Source of the DNA: Phormidesmis priestleyi Ana
GTDB taxonomy: Bacteria; Cyanobacteriota; Cyanobacteriia; Phormidesmidales; Phormidesmidaceae
Assembly (NCBI GenBank): GCA_001314865.1
Contig: LJZR01000008.1
Span: forward strand, 124,001-188,000
Direction: 5' to 3'
DNA length: 64,000 nucleotides
Each line of letters opens with the position of its first letter. Position 1 is the stretch's first letter. A program made the position numbers and the translations under genes. Of the stretch, positions 35,752-45,533 are shown one piece after another. The notes beneath the pieces are model-generated. The model had not been told where the DNA came from. It saw only the letters and a program-made list of their open reading frames with translations, and did not search any database.

Positions 35752-37107
35752 CTAATGCCGAGCAATGGTCTCTAAAATTTCAGAGGTGACCGCGAGGCTT
35801 TCTTCAAACAAAACATCTTCGCCCCAGCGCTGGAGCTGTTGCCCTAACAGCAGGTCTGAGCGTTGATCGGAGAGCGAGGTCACTTCTTTGACCAGGCTGC
35901 TTTGGGCGCTACCGCCAGATTCCATGCGCATACAGCCCACTGTTTCAGAGCACAAAATCGTGTTGCAGTTGGCATGAGGATTGGTCGATTGTAGGCGAAC
36001 GCCGGTCAGGTCTCCCATGACTTCACCTTGATCGATGACTGGCACACCTGCTAGCTCGGCTTCGATAGTGCGATCGCCCTCACCGATAAAATAAACCCGC
36101 TCAATATCATAGTCACCCCCTTCATACTCATAGCCTTTGAGCTTCCAGTCCATCCGGCTCGCCAGCCAGCCCAAAAACATCAGCGCCTGCGCCGGATTAC
36201 CCTTTTCATAATCCACCCCAACCCGGTCTACATCCTTAAGCGCGATTCGCCGCTCCGGTGGGTCAAAAGCTGCCGCTGCTAGCTCTTGCCAGGGCGCCAA
36301 GCGATACCAATTCAAATCGGCAATATTTGTACGCTCATCTACCAGCTTTTGAATCTTGATAATTTCAGCGCCCGCATCGCCGTAATAGCTCGAATCCAAA
36401 ATCAAACAGCTACTGTTTAAAGCGAGCTTTTGAAACAGCATCTGCTCAGGATTAGGCGTTCCCTTCCACCATACAAACTTAGGCAAACCCGCTACCACCA
36501 GCGAGTTGACCAAATCGCCCACTTTCTCTAGCGACTCTTTGGTCCCGCGCAGCGTAATGTATTCACTGCACACCAAACTATTGCTACTGCTCTTTTGCAC
36601 CGGACAATAGGCCGACACCTGTGCCGTCACTCCTTCATCTTCGCCAAAGGTAGGGCACAGCGTAATGACCCGGCCCGGATTCTGCGCAGCCAAAGGCCCA
36701 TCGAAGTTAAAGCCGCGAACATCAGCATTTTTAAACTGACGTTTTTCAGCCGGCAGTTTACGCACCTCTGCTCGCAGCCGCGCCAGCGTCGGATTGTCCA
36801 CGCGCGCCGTTAGCCGTAGATTGTATTCTTTTTGAGCCGCTAAAATAGCCTCGCGCGTCTCAGAGCGCTGTAAGCCGTCAATGTCATTTTTATAAAAGCC
36901 CAATGTGGCTAGCAGCTGCTGAATCTCTTCGGGCTCATAAATCACAATCGTAAAGGTGGTTGCCCGTGCGACCACAGACGCATTGCTATCGTCCTCTCCA
37001 GTTTTCCAAATGTTTTGAAGCTCAGCTTCAATTTCGTCCGGAGAAATGTCTTTAGGCTTTTGCAGTGCCAGAGTAGAGGTCGCTGCGGGCGGTTTGTACT
37101 TGTCCAT
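35752..37107 (-). CDS. opcA: Glucose-6-phosphate dehydrogenase assembly protein OpcA
   Basis: A 451-residue OpcA, the cyanobacterial allosteric partner required for active, oligomeric glucose-6-phosphate dehydrogenase. Recognisable features are the N-terminal half with the FYKNDIDGLQRSETREAILAAQKEY segment (key FYKNDIDGLQ), the central PKFVWWKGTPNPEQMLFQKL and the C-terminal RLQSTNPHANCNTILCSETVGCMRMESGG (key ANCNTILC). The gene lies 57 nt downstream of zwf, in the classical cyanobacterial order fbp-zwf-opcA. OpcA activity is redox-controlled by thioredoxin through cysteines, and several are present in the C-terminal part. Confidence 0.93.
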   Translation of the reverse strand: MDKYKPPAATSTLALQKPKDISPDEIEAELQNIWKTGEDDSNASVVARATTFTIVIYEPEEIQQLLATLGFYKNDIDGLQRSETREAILAAQKEYNLRLTARVDNPTLARLRAEVRKLPAEKRQFKNADVRGFNFDGPLAAQNPGRVITLCPTFGEDEGVTAQVSAYCPVQKSSSNSLVCSEYITLRGTKESLEKVGDLVNSLVVAGLPKFVWWKGTPNPEQMLFQKLALNSSCLILDSSYYGDAGAEIIKIQKLVDERTNIADLNWYRLAPWQELAAAAFDPPERRIALKDVDRVGVDYEKGNPAQALMFLGWLASRMDWKLKGYEYEGGDYDIERVYFIGEGDRTIEAELAGVPVIDQGEVMGDLTGVRLQSTNPHANCNTILCSETVGCMRMESGGSAQSSLVKEVTSLSDQRSDLLLGQQLQRWGEDVLFEESLAVTSEILETIARH

Positions 37108-37164
37108 GCTTAATATGGTTAAGAAAAGAGAAAAGAAGTCGCTAAAAAATAAACAAAAATGCCG

Positions 37165-38697
37165 TTACAGTCTTCGCCAGCGACGGTTAGTGCGATTTAA
37201 CAACAGCTCAGCCTCAATAGGGCCCCAGGTCCCGGCTTCGTAAAGTGGAATACTGCTAGCCGGTGCAGGCGCATCCCATACTTCTAACAAAGGCGTGAGG
37301 ACTCGCCATGACTGCTCTACCTCATCGCCTCGGGTAAACAATGTTTGATCGCCGAGCATGGCATCTATCAGTAGGCGGCTGTAGGCATCGGTACTCGGTT
37401 GACCAAAAGCTGCCTCGTAGCGAAAGTCCATTTCTACAGAACGTGTCCGCAGCGAAGATCCAGGTGTCTTGACCTCAAAGCGCATGGCAATGCCCTCATT
37501 CGGCTGAATGCGCAAGGCCAAAATATTGTGACTCAACTGCTTCGTGGCTGACTGAAACATCAGGTGGGGTACAGACTTGAAATGAATGGAAATTTCAGAG
37601 ACTTTTTTGGGTAGGCGTTTTCCTGTCCGCAGATAAAACGGCACGCCCTGCCAGCGCCAGTTATCGACCCGCAGTGATAGGGCCGCAAAGGTATTGTTAG
37701 TCGATTCTTCAATCCCTTCTTCTTCATGGCGGTAGCCATTTACCTGCTTGCCTTTCATCCAGCCTGACGAATACTGGCCTCTCACCGCTGACTTAGACAA
37801 ATCGCTTTCGTCCGCTAGCCGAGTTGCCTGCAATACCTTGACCTTTTCATTCCGAATGCTAGCGGCATCTAAGGAGTTAGGGGTTTCCATTGCCGTCAGG
37901 CTAAACAGCTGCATCAGATGGTTTTGAACCATGTCTCGGATGGCACCTGCCGTTTCATAGTAGCCCGCTCGCCCCTCCAAACCCACCGTTTCAGCCACGG
38001 TAATTTGCACATGGTCAACGAACTGGCGATTCCACAGCGGTTCAAAAATCGCGTTGGCAAAGCGGAAAACAAGGAGGTTTTGAACCGTTTCCTTGCCGAG
38101 ATAGTGATCAATGCGATAGATTTGCTGCTCGTCGCACACGTTGCGCACTTTGTAGTTTAGCGACTGAGCCGAGGCCAAATCGCGCCCAAAGGGTTTCTCA
38201 ATCACTAAGCGTTGCTTGCTGGGATCAGCCAGCATACCAGCGCCGCCGAGCTGCTGGGCCGCCTCAGCAAAAAATCGAGGTGCCACAGAAAGATAAAACA
38301 CCCGATTGCCCTGAGTGCCTCTTTTTTCATCGAGCTCGGCTAAGAACTGCTTGAGCCGCTGATAGTCTTCTGGTTTATCAATATTGCCAGGGCAGTAAAA
38401 CAGACCCGCAGCAAACTTCTCCCAGCTAGAAGCATCTGAGCTGATCCCGCCGCCAAACTCCTCTACGCCCTCTTTCATATGCTGACGAAAGTAGTCGTGG
38501 CTCCATTCTCGACGGGCTACGCCGACAATTGTTAATTCGGGTGGTAGCCTGCGTTCTAGGCGCATTTGATACAAGGCGGGTACGAGCTTACGCTGGGTAA
38601 GGTCGCCAGAGGCTCCAAAGATGACCAAAATTTGAGGAGCCGGAATGCGGTCGTGTTGAAGGCCGACACGGAGAGGATTTTCGAGGAGTGAAACCAT
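37165..38697 (-). CDS. zwf: Glucose-6-phosphate dehydrogenase
   Basis: A 510-residue NADP-dependent enzyme opening the oxidative pentose phosphate pathway. The cofactor loop is [14 protein letters not shown], followed by VARREWS. The active-site motif is [14 protein letters not shown], with the catalytic His two residues after Asp. C-terminal substrate-binding segments such as [20 protein letters not shown] (key [11 protein letters not shown]) are intact. It is flanked by fbp upstream (147 nt) and opcA downstream. In cyanobacteria Zwf supplies NADPH in the dark. Confidence 0.96.
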   Translation of the reverse strand: MVSLLENPLRVGLQHDRIPAPQILVIFGASGDLTQRKLVPALYQMRLERRLPPELTIVGVARREWSHDYFRQHMKEGVEEFGGGISSDASSWEKFAAGLFYCPGNIDKPEDYQRLKQFLAELDEKRGTQGNRVFYLSVAPRFFAEAAQQLGGAGMLADPSKQRLVIEKPFGRDLASAQSLNYKVRNVCDEQQIYRIDHYLGKETVQNLLVFRFANAIFEPLWNRQFVDHVQITVAETVGLEGRAGYYETAGAIRDMVQNHLMQLFSLTAMETPNSLDAASIRNEKVKVLQATRLADESDLSKSAVRGQYSSGWMKGKQVNGYRHEEEGIEESTNNTFAALSLRVDNWRWQGVPFYLRTGKRLPKKVSEISIHFKSVPHLMFQSATKQLSHNILALRIQPNEGIAMRFEVKTPGSSLRTRSVEMDFRYEAAFGQPSTDAYSRLLIDAMLGDQTLFTRGDEVEQSWRVLTPLLEVWDAPAPASSIPLYEAGTWGPIEAELLLNRTNRRWRRL

Positions 38698-38844
38698 ATT
38701 AAGGCAGGCTTAGAAAGTAGTGGAAAATGAGGATATGGGTGATAGAACGCTACCTACTTTGGCGGTTTGTGTCTGTTGTCTGGATATCCTTTTAAATGTC
38801 TTGATGAAAGGTGCTGATGGAAGGTTCGGATGAAAGGTGCTTGA

Positions 38845-39915
38845 CTAAACTGAGCTAGAACTCGCAGGGATAGGCGGCTGTTCTAGCGATCGCTCTTGCA
38901 AAAACGACTCTACCAGTGCAACATCCTCAGTGCTACCAATAATCAGCGGCGTTCTCATATGAATGTGGTCGGGCTGCAAATCTAACACTGGTTGACGATC
39001 CCCGACAATGGCCCGACCGCCTGCCTGGGCAGCCAAAAAAGCCAGCGGCGCAGACTCATAAAGCAACCGTAGCTTACCTTGTGGTTGTTTGATAGTGCCA
39101 GGGTACAAAAACACCCCGCCCTGCATCAAAATTCGGTGAAAGTCGCCCACCAGCGCACCGCTATAACGGCTTGAATAGCCTTCGTGGCGATGCATGTAGC
39201 GAATATAGTCTCTAAAGGGATCTTCCCACTGCCAAAAATTACCTTCGTTCACACTGTAGTTAGAACCATGCTGGGGAATTTGAATATTTTCACTAGCTAG
39301 AATAAACTCGCCCAGGCTGGGATCTAGGGTAAACGAGTGAACCCCTTTACCGAGCGAATATACAAACACCGTACTTGGCCCATAAAGAATGTAGCCTGCG
39401 GCCAGCTGCTGGTGACCTGGTGTAAGCAAATCGGCCCCGGATTGATCGGTATTGTCGCCCTGCTGACAGCGCAGCGCAAAAATAGAGCCGACATTAAGGT
39501 TGATATCGACGTTAGAAGATCCATCAATTGGATCATAGAGCAGCGTATAGCGACTCGTAGAGCAGCTTTCGGTCAGATGAAAAATGTCATCCATTTCTTC
39601 AGAGACCAGCCGACATACTAGGCCACTCTGCTGAAATACAGAAATAAAAACGTCGTTGGCGTACATGTCCATTTTTTTAACAGATTCGCCCTGCACGTTT
39701 TTGCGCCCTGTAAAGCCCAACGCATCTTCGACTAGGCCGGCTCGGGTTAGCCTACGAGAAACCAGCTTAGCGGCAAAGGCAATGCGGTTCATGATGGCGC
39801 TGAGATCTTGGGCATCGGGGCCAAAACTATCGAGTTGCCGAAGCACATGTTGTGTCAGGGTCATACTGTCGCGGCCCAAGGTTTCGCTGGCTTCGGGCTG
39901 GTAACTATCTGCCAT
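38845..39915 (-). CDS. fbp: Class I fructose-1,6-bisphosphatase
   Basis: A 356-residue class I FBPase that hydrolyses fructose-1,6-bisphosphate in gluconeogenesis and the Calvin cycle. The metal-binding site is [20 protein letters not shown] (key DPIDGSSN). [10 protein letters not shown] segment and the C-terminal [19 protein letters not shown] (key LRLLYE) are present. It is the first gene of the fbp-zwf-opcA group. Upstream, at about 39937-39980, is a 14-bp tandem repeat CTGCTTTTAGCTGA in three copies. Confidence 0.95.
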   Translation of the reverse strand: MADSYQPEASETLGRDSMTLTQHVLRQLDSFGPDAQDLSAIMNRIAFAAKLVSRRLTRAGLVEDALGFTGRKNVQGESVKKMDMYANDVFISVFQQSGLVCRLVSEEMDDIFHLTESCSTSRYTLLYDPIDGSSNVDINLNVGSIFALRCQQGDNTDQSGADLLTPGHQQLAAGYILYGPSTVFVYSLGKGVHSFTLDPSLGEFILASENIQIPQHGSNYSVNEGNFWQWEDPFRDYIRYMHRHEGYSSRYSGALVGDFHRILMQGGVFLYPGTIKQPQGKLRLLYESAPLAFLAAQAGGRAIVGDRQPVLDLQPDHIHMRTPLIIGSTEDVALVESFLQERSLEQPPIPASSSSV

Positions 39916-39936
39916 TACACTTTCCTAAAGGTTCTC

Positions 39937-39980
39937 TTGCTTTTAGCTGACTGCTTTTAGCTGACTGCTTTTAGTTGACT
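39937..39980. repeat. 14-bp tandem repeat upstream of fbp, three copies
   Basis: Three copies of CTGCTTTTAGCTGA with minor changes lie within the 5' region of the fbp gene, between its start codon and the probable promoter. Confidence 0.85.
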
Positions 39981-40085
39981 CTATCTTAAGAAGAGATTTA
40001 TGGCTCAGAGATCAACCTTTAGACGAACTATAGAAAGTTTCTTTGATATGTATTTTTATGAATCAAATTTTTACGAAGTAAAGTG

Positions 40086-40127
40086 GGTGAATCAAGGCAG
40101 GTGAATCAAGGCAGGTGAATCAAGGCG
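40086..40127. repeat. 14-bp tandem repeat, three copies
   Basis: Three copies of GGTGAATCAAGGCA lie just downstream of the potassium channel gene's stop codon. Confidence 0.88.
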
Positions 40128-40129
40128 GG

Positions 40130-41221
40130 CTAACGCCGCACTCTGGCCCCTCGATATCTCAGCTGTGCAACGGCGGCATGTCGCTGCGCAAAATTGGGCA
40201 TATCGCTTTGATGACCTATGATAATCACTGTATCGCCCTCTTGAAGGCGTTCGTGCGGCGACGGGTGAATCATCATATCGCCCGATTTCCGCCTTAGCGC
40301 AACGATCACAAACGTGCCTCGGCTGCCGCGTTCTACCTCGCTGATGTCGCGGCCTAATAGCGCAGAATTGGCCAGTACAGAAAGTTCGTTGACCTGAATA
40401 TCAATTTTGGCAAGCAGCTCATTGAGGTTGGCACGACCATCGCCCTGATCTAGCAAGTTAACGGCGTTGGGATGATTGATAATATGCGCCATTCGCAGGG
40501 CGCCAATGTTGGCTGGCAAAATTACTTCATCGGCCCCAGCTAGACGCAGCTTTTTTTCGGAAGAGGGTAAGATGCCACGAGCGGCAATCATTAGGTTTGG
40601 GTTAAGTTCGCGGGCTGTGAGGCTGATAAACACGTTTGCCGCGTCATCAGGTAGCACAATGGCGAGTGCCCTAGCGCGACTGATGCCGACCGTTTGGAGG
40701 TGGGTTTCGTCGGTTGCATTGCCCATGTAGGCCAGATAGCCCTCTTCTTGAGCCGCATTAACGCGATTGGTATCACGTTCTAAAATGATGAATTTTTGCT
40801 GGTCTGCGTGGAGCTGAGATGAGAGCATTTGGCCCATTCGGCCATAGCCGCACACAATGACATGGTTAGACAGATTTTGAATTTCTTGGGTCATTTGTCT
40901 CATCCGTAAAACACGGCGAATTTCGCCTTCGGTTAGGAGCTGTACGAAGCCTGCCACCATATAGGCGACTGACAGCGCACCCGCAATAATGACGAGTATT
41001 GTAAAAACTCTGAGGCTAGCCGTTTCCAAGGGCTTGACTTCGCCGTAGCCCACCCCAAAGATAGTGATAACGACCATGTAGATGGCATCAAGGGTGGTCC
41101 AACCTGCCAATATGTAGCCGATGACGGCAACAAATATGGTGGTTAAAAAGAAGGTCGCACCGATGAAAATGCGCTTGAATGAGCTTTGCATATAAGAGGC
41201 CGTAGGGCGTGAGTTGGCCAT
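40130..41221 (-). CDS. Potassium channel/TrkA-N (RCK) protein
   Basis: A K+ channel with two transmembrane helices flanking a pore (about residues 16-38 and 70-92). The selectivity filter TIFGVGYGE is a variant of TVGYG. A cytoplasmic RCK domain with an NAD-type Rossmann motif VIVCGYGRMGQ follows, then a TrkA-C domain (about 280-363). The ATG at 41221 (MANSRPTASYMQSS) is preferred. The frame extends to a GTG at 41332, but that extension is a repeat (catccgcacttta-like units) giving the odd sequence MDKVRMANVQMTKVRM. Probable function: K+ flux controlled by nucleotide or ion binding to the RCK domain. Confidence 0.85.
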   Translation of the reverse strand: MANSRPTASYMQSSFKRIFIGATFFLTTIFVAVIGYILAGWTTLDAIYMVVITIFGVGYGEVKPLETASLRVFTILVIIAGALSVAYMVAGFVQLLTEGEIRRVLRMRQMTQEIQNLSNHVIVCGYGRMGQMLSSQLHADQQKFIILERDTNRVNAAQEEGYLAYMGNATDETHLQTVGISRARALAIVLPDDAANVFISLTARELNPNLMIAARGILPSSEKKLRLAGADEVILPANIGALRMAHIINHPNAVNLLDQGDGRANLNELLAKIDIQVNELSVLANSALLGRDISEVERGSRGTFVIVALRRKSGDMMIHPSPHERLQEGDTVIIIGHQSDMPNFAQRHAAVAQLRYRGARVRR

Positions 41222-41441
41222 ATCGTACAGATGCAAAAGGTAGTTTATAGCGACACGGATGCGCTGTACTGTAGTCATCCGCACTTTAGTCATCTGCACG
41301 TTAGCCATCCGCACTTTATCCATTACCCTCACTTTAGGTACAGCCTAAATCCGATTCTTTAGACAGAGTTTAATGGTTACCGGTGTCTCGTAAGCTAGGG
41401 CATGACTAGCCCTTAGCCGTTTAGGCCAATGAGGAAAATCG

Positions 41442-42560
41442 GTGAATTTTGGGAAGCTAATTGGCATTGTTGTAGTTGTCGCCCTGACGCTGCTGCTTTG
41501 GAGAATTCGGCAGGTACTGTTGTTGGTATTTGCGGCGATTGTGTTTGCAACGGCGATTAATGGCCTAGTACGGCTAATTCAGAGGTTACCTATCCCAATT
41601 TCTAGGGGCGTTGCGGTGGCGATCGCACTGCTTGGCGTTATGGGCTCTTTGATTGCAGCTGGCTGGTTTATTGCCCCCGCTATTATCGATCAGCTCCCTC
41701 AGTACACCTTTTTTTCAGGTCAGGGCTTAGACCAAATTCAGGAATGGTATCGTCAGTTCAGAGGTCTGCTGCCAGGTGATCCGCTATCAGGTACACCGCT
41801 TAGTGATTTGCTGCCACGGCTAGCACAGCTTAATGTTGACTGGGTAGATGGCTTGATTTCTGTATTTACAGGCTCGTTAGACTTTTTTCTGAATTTGCTA
41901 TTGGTATTGGTGCTGATTGTGATGCTGCTGGCCAATCCTAGAAGCTATCGCCATATGCTGCTGCTGGCGTTTCCGAAGTTCTATCGAAGGCGGGTGGATG
42001 GCATTTTGACCCAGTGCGATCAATCGCTGACTGGCTGGTCTCTAGCTGTTTTGTTTGAGATGGTCATTATCACGGCCTTCAGCTGGATTGGCCTCTCACT
42101 GATTGGCGTCCCCCTGCCTTTGGTTAATGCCCTCATTGCGGGGTTGTTGACGTTTATCCCAAATTTAGGCCCTTTCATTAGCACGATTCCGCCTATGCTG
42201 ATGGGCTTGGCTATTCATCCTTGGATGGCCTTGGCTGTAGTCATTCTTTATATCGCTATTCAACAGTTAGAGAGTTTAGTACTCACACCTTTGGTGATGA
42301 AGCAACAGGTATCTCTACTGCCTGCAGTAACACTGATTTCCCAGGTAATTGCGGCTTTGTTCTTTGGTCTTTTGGGATTGTTTTTGGCTTTGCCGCTGGT
42401 AGTGGTGGTTCAGGTATGGCTCAAGGAACTACTAGTAAACGATATTTTAAACCATTGGCCAGCGCCGCGCCGACTCGCACAACCTGCATCGCTACAGCGA
42501 AAGTCATTACAGCAAACGTCACCACAGCAAACGTCACAGAAAAAGCAGCTATATCCTTAG
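41442..42560 (+). CDS. AI-2E family (DUF20) membrane protein
   Basis: A 372-residue polytopic membrane protein with about seven or eight transmembrane segments. Family features are the paired N-terminal helices, a loop of about 80 residues, and the C-terminal half PLPLVNALIAGLLTFIPNLGPFIS (key LTFIPNLGP) with PLVMKQQVSLLPAVTLISQV (key LTPLVMKQQVSL). The gene starts with GTG at 41442 (CGGTGAATTTTGG). The C-terminal tail ends in a repeat-derived QQTSPQQTSQKK. The family includes the TqsA exporter and Na+/H+ antiporters; the substrate here is unknown. The end overlaps nothing but faces the N-formylglutamate amidohydrolase gene 15 nt away. Confidence 0.88.
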   Translation: MNFGKLIGIVVVVALTLLLWRIRQVLLLVFAAIVFATAINGLVRLIQRLPIPISRGVAVAIALLGVMGSLIAAGWFIAPAIIDQLPQYTFFSGQGLDQIQEWYRQFRGLLPGDPLSGTPLSDLLPRLAQLNVDWVDGLISVFTGSLDFFLNLLLVLVLIVMLLANPRSYRHMLLLAFPKFYRRRVDGILTQCDQSLTGWSLAVLFEMVIITAFSWIGLSLIGVPLPLVNALIAGLLTFIPNLGPFISTIPPMLMGLAIHPWMALAVVILYIAIQQLESLVLTPLVMKQQVSLLPAVTLISQVIAALFFGLLGLFLALPLVVVVQVWLKELLVNDILNHWPAPRRLAQPASLQRKSLQQTSPQQTSQKKQLYP

Positions 42561-42575
42561 GCGATATTTTTAATG

Positions 42576-43487
42576 CTATGCACTTTCATGCTTTGCAGAT
42601 TTTATATCTGCGCAGATGTCTTGAAAGATGTTTTTGAGATGGGCTTGAGCCTGTTCAAATTGTAGGCCTTGCCATTCTGGAATTGGCTGTGGAATTGGCT
42701 GTGAAATTGACTGAACTTCTAGCTGGTCTGCGGGCTGGTCTGCGGGCTGGTCTGCGGGCTGGTCTGCGGGCTGGTCTGCGGCTAGTTGGTCTGCGGGTAA
42801 ATAAATGGGGTAGCGAATCTCAATTTGAAGCGCTTCTATGTTGGGATACTGACCATAGTGACGGGTGATGTATCCACCGGTAAAAACTTTGTTGATAACT
42901 GTTTGGTAACCCTGCTTAACAAAGCTGCGAGCGGTAGCCTCTATAAATTCAGTTTGGCAAGTTTTGCCATTGGCGTTACCGAGGCACACATCATCTGTAA
43001 TGAGGCCCATAAAGCTATGGAGATCTAGCAAATACACTTGGTTGTAAAGGAGGCTGTGCTCAGCGATCGCTTCATTTAGCAGCCCGGCGAGCCGTTGGTG
43101 GTAGGGCGTGTAGAATTCATCAATTCGCTCTCTGACAGCCGCTTTGCTGGGTTTTTCGCCCTGGTATATGGGCTGCTTGAATGCGGTTGATTCGGGTACA
43201 ACTGCCGACCAAAAAGAGCCGAAGAAGGGCGGCTTAAGTGCTCGATTGAGATCTACTACGTAGCGGCTATAGTTGGCTTGCATGACTGTAATGCCCAACT
43301 CTGGCAAGAAGCGATAGAGCTGTTGCAAGTGCCAGTCGGAGTTGGGGAGGCCGCTGAGATGCTCGGGGGTAAATTGCGCGGCGATCGCATCTGGCACTTG
43401 GAGGCCGCTGTGGGGTAAGTTCGCGACAATGGGTAGGCGGGTTGTGCCTGCGGGCGGGTGGCGGATGGTGAATAAATCTGCTGGCAA
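42576..43487 (-). CDS. N-formylglutamate amidohydrolase family protein
   Basis: A 303-residue member of the FGase family (PF05013). Family features are VANLPHSGLQVPD near the start, SDWHLQQLY, ANYSRYVVDLNR, LLDLHSFMG and the C-terminal EALQIEIRYPIYL. Known members hydrolyse N-formylglutamate in histidine degradation, but many cyanobacterial members are not in hut operons and may act on other N-formyl amino acids. The C-terminal part contains five copies of ADQP encoded by a 12-bp tandem repeat. It is on the same strand as the upstream baeRF-type gene, with a 95-nt gap that contains a strong hairpin. Confidence 0.85.
   Translation of the reverse strand: MPADLFTIRHPPAGTTRLPIVANLPHSGLQVPDAIAAQFTPEHLSGLPNSDWHLQQLYRFLPELGITVMQANYSRYVVDLNRALKPPFFGSFWSAVVPESTAFKQPIYQGEKPSKAAVRERIDEFYTPYHQRLAGLLNEAIAEHSLLYNQVYLLDLHSFMGLITDDVCLGNANGKTCQTEFIEATARSFVKQGYQTVINKVFTGGYITRHYGQYPNIEALQIEIRYPIYLPADQLAADQPADQPADQPADQPADQLEVQSISQPIPQPIPEWQGLQFEQAQAHLKNIFQDICADIKSAKHESA
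42721..42787. repeat. 12-bp in-frame tandem repeat encoding ADQP, five copies
   Basis: Five copies of CTGGTCTGCGGG in the 3' part of the N-formylglutamate amidohydrolase gene. The copies are essentially identical, which indicates recent expansion. Confidence 0.9.
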
Positions 43488-43512
43488 GAGAGCGTTCCGC
43501 GATATATAGGCT

Positions 43513-43544
43513 ATATACGCAGCCTACCCGTAGGCTGCGTATAT
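43513..43544. terminator. Strong palindromic hairpin between two genes
   Basis: A perfect 15-bp inverted repeat with a 2-nt loop: ATATACGCAGCCTAC, CC, GTAGGCTGCGTATAT. It lies 26 nt upstream of the amidohydrolase start codon and 38 nt downstream of the baeRF-type gene. The very short loop makes a cruciform or RNA hairpin plausible. There is no T-run, so termination is only one reading; it may be a dispersed palindromic repeat. Confidence 0.6.
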
Positions 43545-43582
43545 TCAAAGTATATTCAAAGGCGGATTATCTTCGCGGGTGC

Positions 43583-44782
43583 TTATGCGCTGACAGGATC
43601 GGTTTTGAGAATGGGATAGCGTAGGGTGGCGATCGCATCTGCTCCCTGCGGAATGTCATCGCGATCGCTCACATACACCTGGGCATCTGTTGCAGTAGCC
43701 AGTGAAACGGCCATACCTAGCAGCTCCTCGCTATCAGCCGTGGGCTCAGCATCGTCAGCATCATAGGTTGCCTTGCGAGCAGATGCATCAAAGCGTCCCC
43801 ACTTTTGGGCTCCGGCGGCCACAATGAGGGTATCGACTTGACCGTCGTGAGCCGCGCTCAAAATCTGCTCCAGATTATCAGTTGCTTGGTTTTTGTCTTT
43901 GAGGCTGCCGTATTGCTCAAGCGCTTGTTTGCGGCGAGCAGTAAAGTGAGATTCGACAATTTTAACGGCGCGATCGCGTATCTCTTCAGGGCTTAGCTGG
44001 TCGGGCTGAAAGGCAACCGCTTGCTCCATCAAATAGGGATACTTGTTGGCTTGTTGATAAATTGGGAAGAGAAAGTCTACCCCAACAAAGACCAAAGGCG
44101 CTGTTTGTCCGCCTAGTGCCTTTTCTACACCATCAGAAACCAGCTGGAAGAATCTCAAAATATCTGTATTTTCACTATCTTTACCGCCGCCTTGGCCGCT
44201 GAAGATTTGCCGATGACTGCTGCTAGCGCCCGAACCGAGTCGAGTTCCTGTGTGGCTTTGCAAAGACTCTTCTGGATCATCATATCGCAGTGCAACTGCT
44301 AGGCTCAGTGGCGTATTTCCTAACTCTACCGACTGCACGCTATGACGAGTCGCCTGATACAGCGCGACCTTATTTTGGCTGGCAGCAAGAATATAAAATT
44401 GCCCATCGTCACTCACTAGTGGCACCAGCGGCTGCGTATAAAACTGATCACTCACCATCGTCATGGGCTCAAATGCGACCGGCACTCGATAGTAGCGAAA
44501 CTGATCTGAGGTGATAAACAACGCTAGGCCTACGCTTTGATGCTGCCAAAAGTTGTTGTCTTCTAGTAGGTCAACTGCGGGTTTGAGGAAATCCTGACTT
44601 TGTTTTTCATTTAGGCCCTTTTCGCCTAACAACTTTTCAGCTTCGGTGATTTGATTTTTTAGGCGGATAGGGTCTTGCCGAGTTTCTCGTCCGAGTTCAT
44701 GCGTGGGCAAATAAATTGAGACGCAGGGAGACTGCTGAGTTTGAATCAGCGATTGAAGTGTTTGTTTTGAAAATACTGTCAT
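43583..44782 (-). CDS. baeRF-type protein (bacterial relative of archaeo-eukaryotic release factor)
   Basis: A 399-residue protein of the type found in bacterial eRF1-like families (baeRF3-like). Indicative features are the start SVYLPTH-like SIYLPTHELGRETRQDPIRLKNQITEAEKLL (key SIYLPTHELGRE, QDPIRLKN), a central PLVFVGVDFLFPIYQQANKYP (key LVFVGVDFLFPIYQ) and the C-terminal half VDTLIVAAGAQKWGRFD with LLGMAVSLATATDAQVYV. The eRF1-like fold is inferred from the family. It is unclear whether these proteins act in ribosome rescue or in nucleic-acid stress. Same strand as the cupin gene upstream. Confidence 0.7.
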   Translation of the reverse strand: MTVFSKQTLQSLIQTQQSPCVSIYLPTHELGRETRQDPIRLKNQITEAEKLLGEKGLNEKQSQDFLKPAVDLLEDNNFWQHQSVGLALFITSDQFRYYRVPVAFEPMTMVSDQFYTQPLVPLVSDDGQFYILAASQNKVALYQATRHSVQSVELGNTPLSLAVALRYDDPEESLQSHTGTRLGSGASSSHRQIFSGQGGGKDSENTDILRFFQLVSDGVEKALGGQTAPLVFVGVDFLFPIYQQANKYPYLMEQAVAFQPDQLSPEEIRDRAVKIVESHFTARRKQALEQYGSLKDKNQATDNLEQILSAAHDGQVDTLIVAAGAQKWGRFDASARKATYDADDAEPTADSEELLGMAVSLATATDAQVYVSDRDDIPQGADAIATLRYPILKTDPVSA

Positions 44783-44832
44783 ATCTTTTCTTTACTGTCA
44801 TATTTTTTGAGTCTGCTGTGAGTCCGCTGCGA

Positions 44833-44882
44833 TTATTGGCCAGAATTATTGGCCATAATTATTGGCCAGAATTATTGGCCAG
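44833..44882. repeat. About 15-bp tandem repeat GGCCAGAATTATT, three to four copies
   Basis: Copies of GGCCAGAATTATT and GGCCATAATTATT run from the intergenic region into the 3' end of the cupin gene. Confidence 0.85.
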
Positions 44883-45225
44883 TGCGGTATCCACGGGCTG
44901 GTGGATGAGTGGCTTCTACGGCGCGGAAGGGCTCTAGAATGCGGTAGGAATGCTCAGAATTTTGAGGCACTATCCAGGAAACGCCTGGTTCTAGCAAGAG
45001 GGCTTTACCGTCAATGGTTAGCTCAGCGCGACCTTCAATCACATAGCCTACGGTTTCGTAGCTGCTCATTCTGCTAGATTTTTTTTCAGCATCGCCGGGT
45101 TTCTCGTCCCACATTCTCAGTGCAATTTGGTCGCCGCTAATCAGCAGCTTTTCGCCCATACTGCCAGTGTTGGCGCTGTCTGTATCAACTGTTAGATTGT
45201 CAGCTTTCATTGACTCGGTATTCAT
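44872..45225 (-). CDS. Cupin-domain protein
   Basis: A 117-residue single-domain cupin. After a poorly conserved N-terminal stretch, the beta-barrel core (about 25-105) includes VGYVIEGRAELTIDGKALLLEPGVSWIVPQNSEHSYRILEP (key EGRAELTIDG and SEHSYRI). The metal-binding histidines are reduced: the first cupin motif lacks the usual HxH and only the late H in SEHSY is clear. It may bind a small molecule rather than catalyse. The neighbours do not indicate a pathway. Confidence 0.8.
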   Translation of the reverse strand: MNTESMKADNLTVDTDSANTGSMGEKLLISGDQIALRMWDEKPGDAEKKSSRMSSYETVGYVIEGRAELTIDGKALLLEPGVSWIVPQNSEHSYRILEPFRAVEATHPPARGYRTGQ

Positions 45226-45533
45226 TTTTTTGTTTGTTTAATTTCACTTTTCGATAGGCTTTATAGTGAGCGATCGCGCCAACATTTACGTCCCTCACCC
45301 GAAAGATTTTGCCTCAACAGCCTCCTAACAACAAAAGTAAATCTCTTTCGGTAGGTATAAGACGCTATCTCTAAAGCATGAATAAGCATATATAGTAATA
45401 AACGCGGTGCGGCCCAAGCCGAGTTGCTTGAACTGACGAGGCTTAAGCTAACTGCAACTTAAGCTAACCGCAACAAGTCGCTGTGACTTTAAACAGCGAT
45501 TTTAAACTTGAGAGGAATTCACTAGGAAATTTT
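45226..45533. other. 308-nt divergent region
   Basis: Contains the upstream regions of the leftward cupin gene and the rightward CDGSH gene. A repeat of CTTAAGCTAACYGCAA (about 45438-45476) is present. CTAGGAAAT just before the ATG at 45534 is a weak ribosome-binding site. No gene of its own is recognised. Confidence 0.45.
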
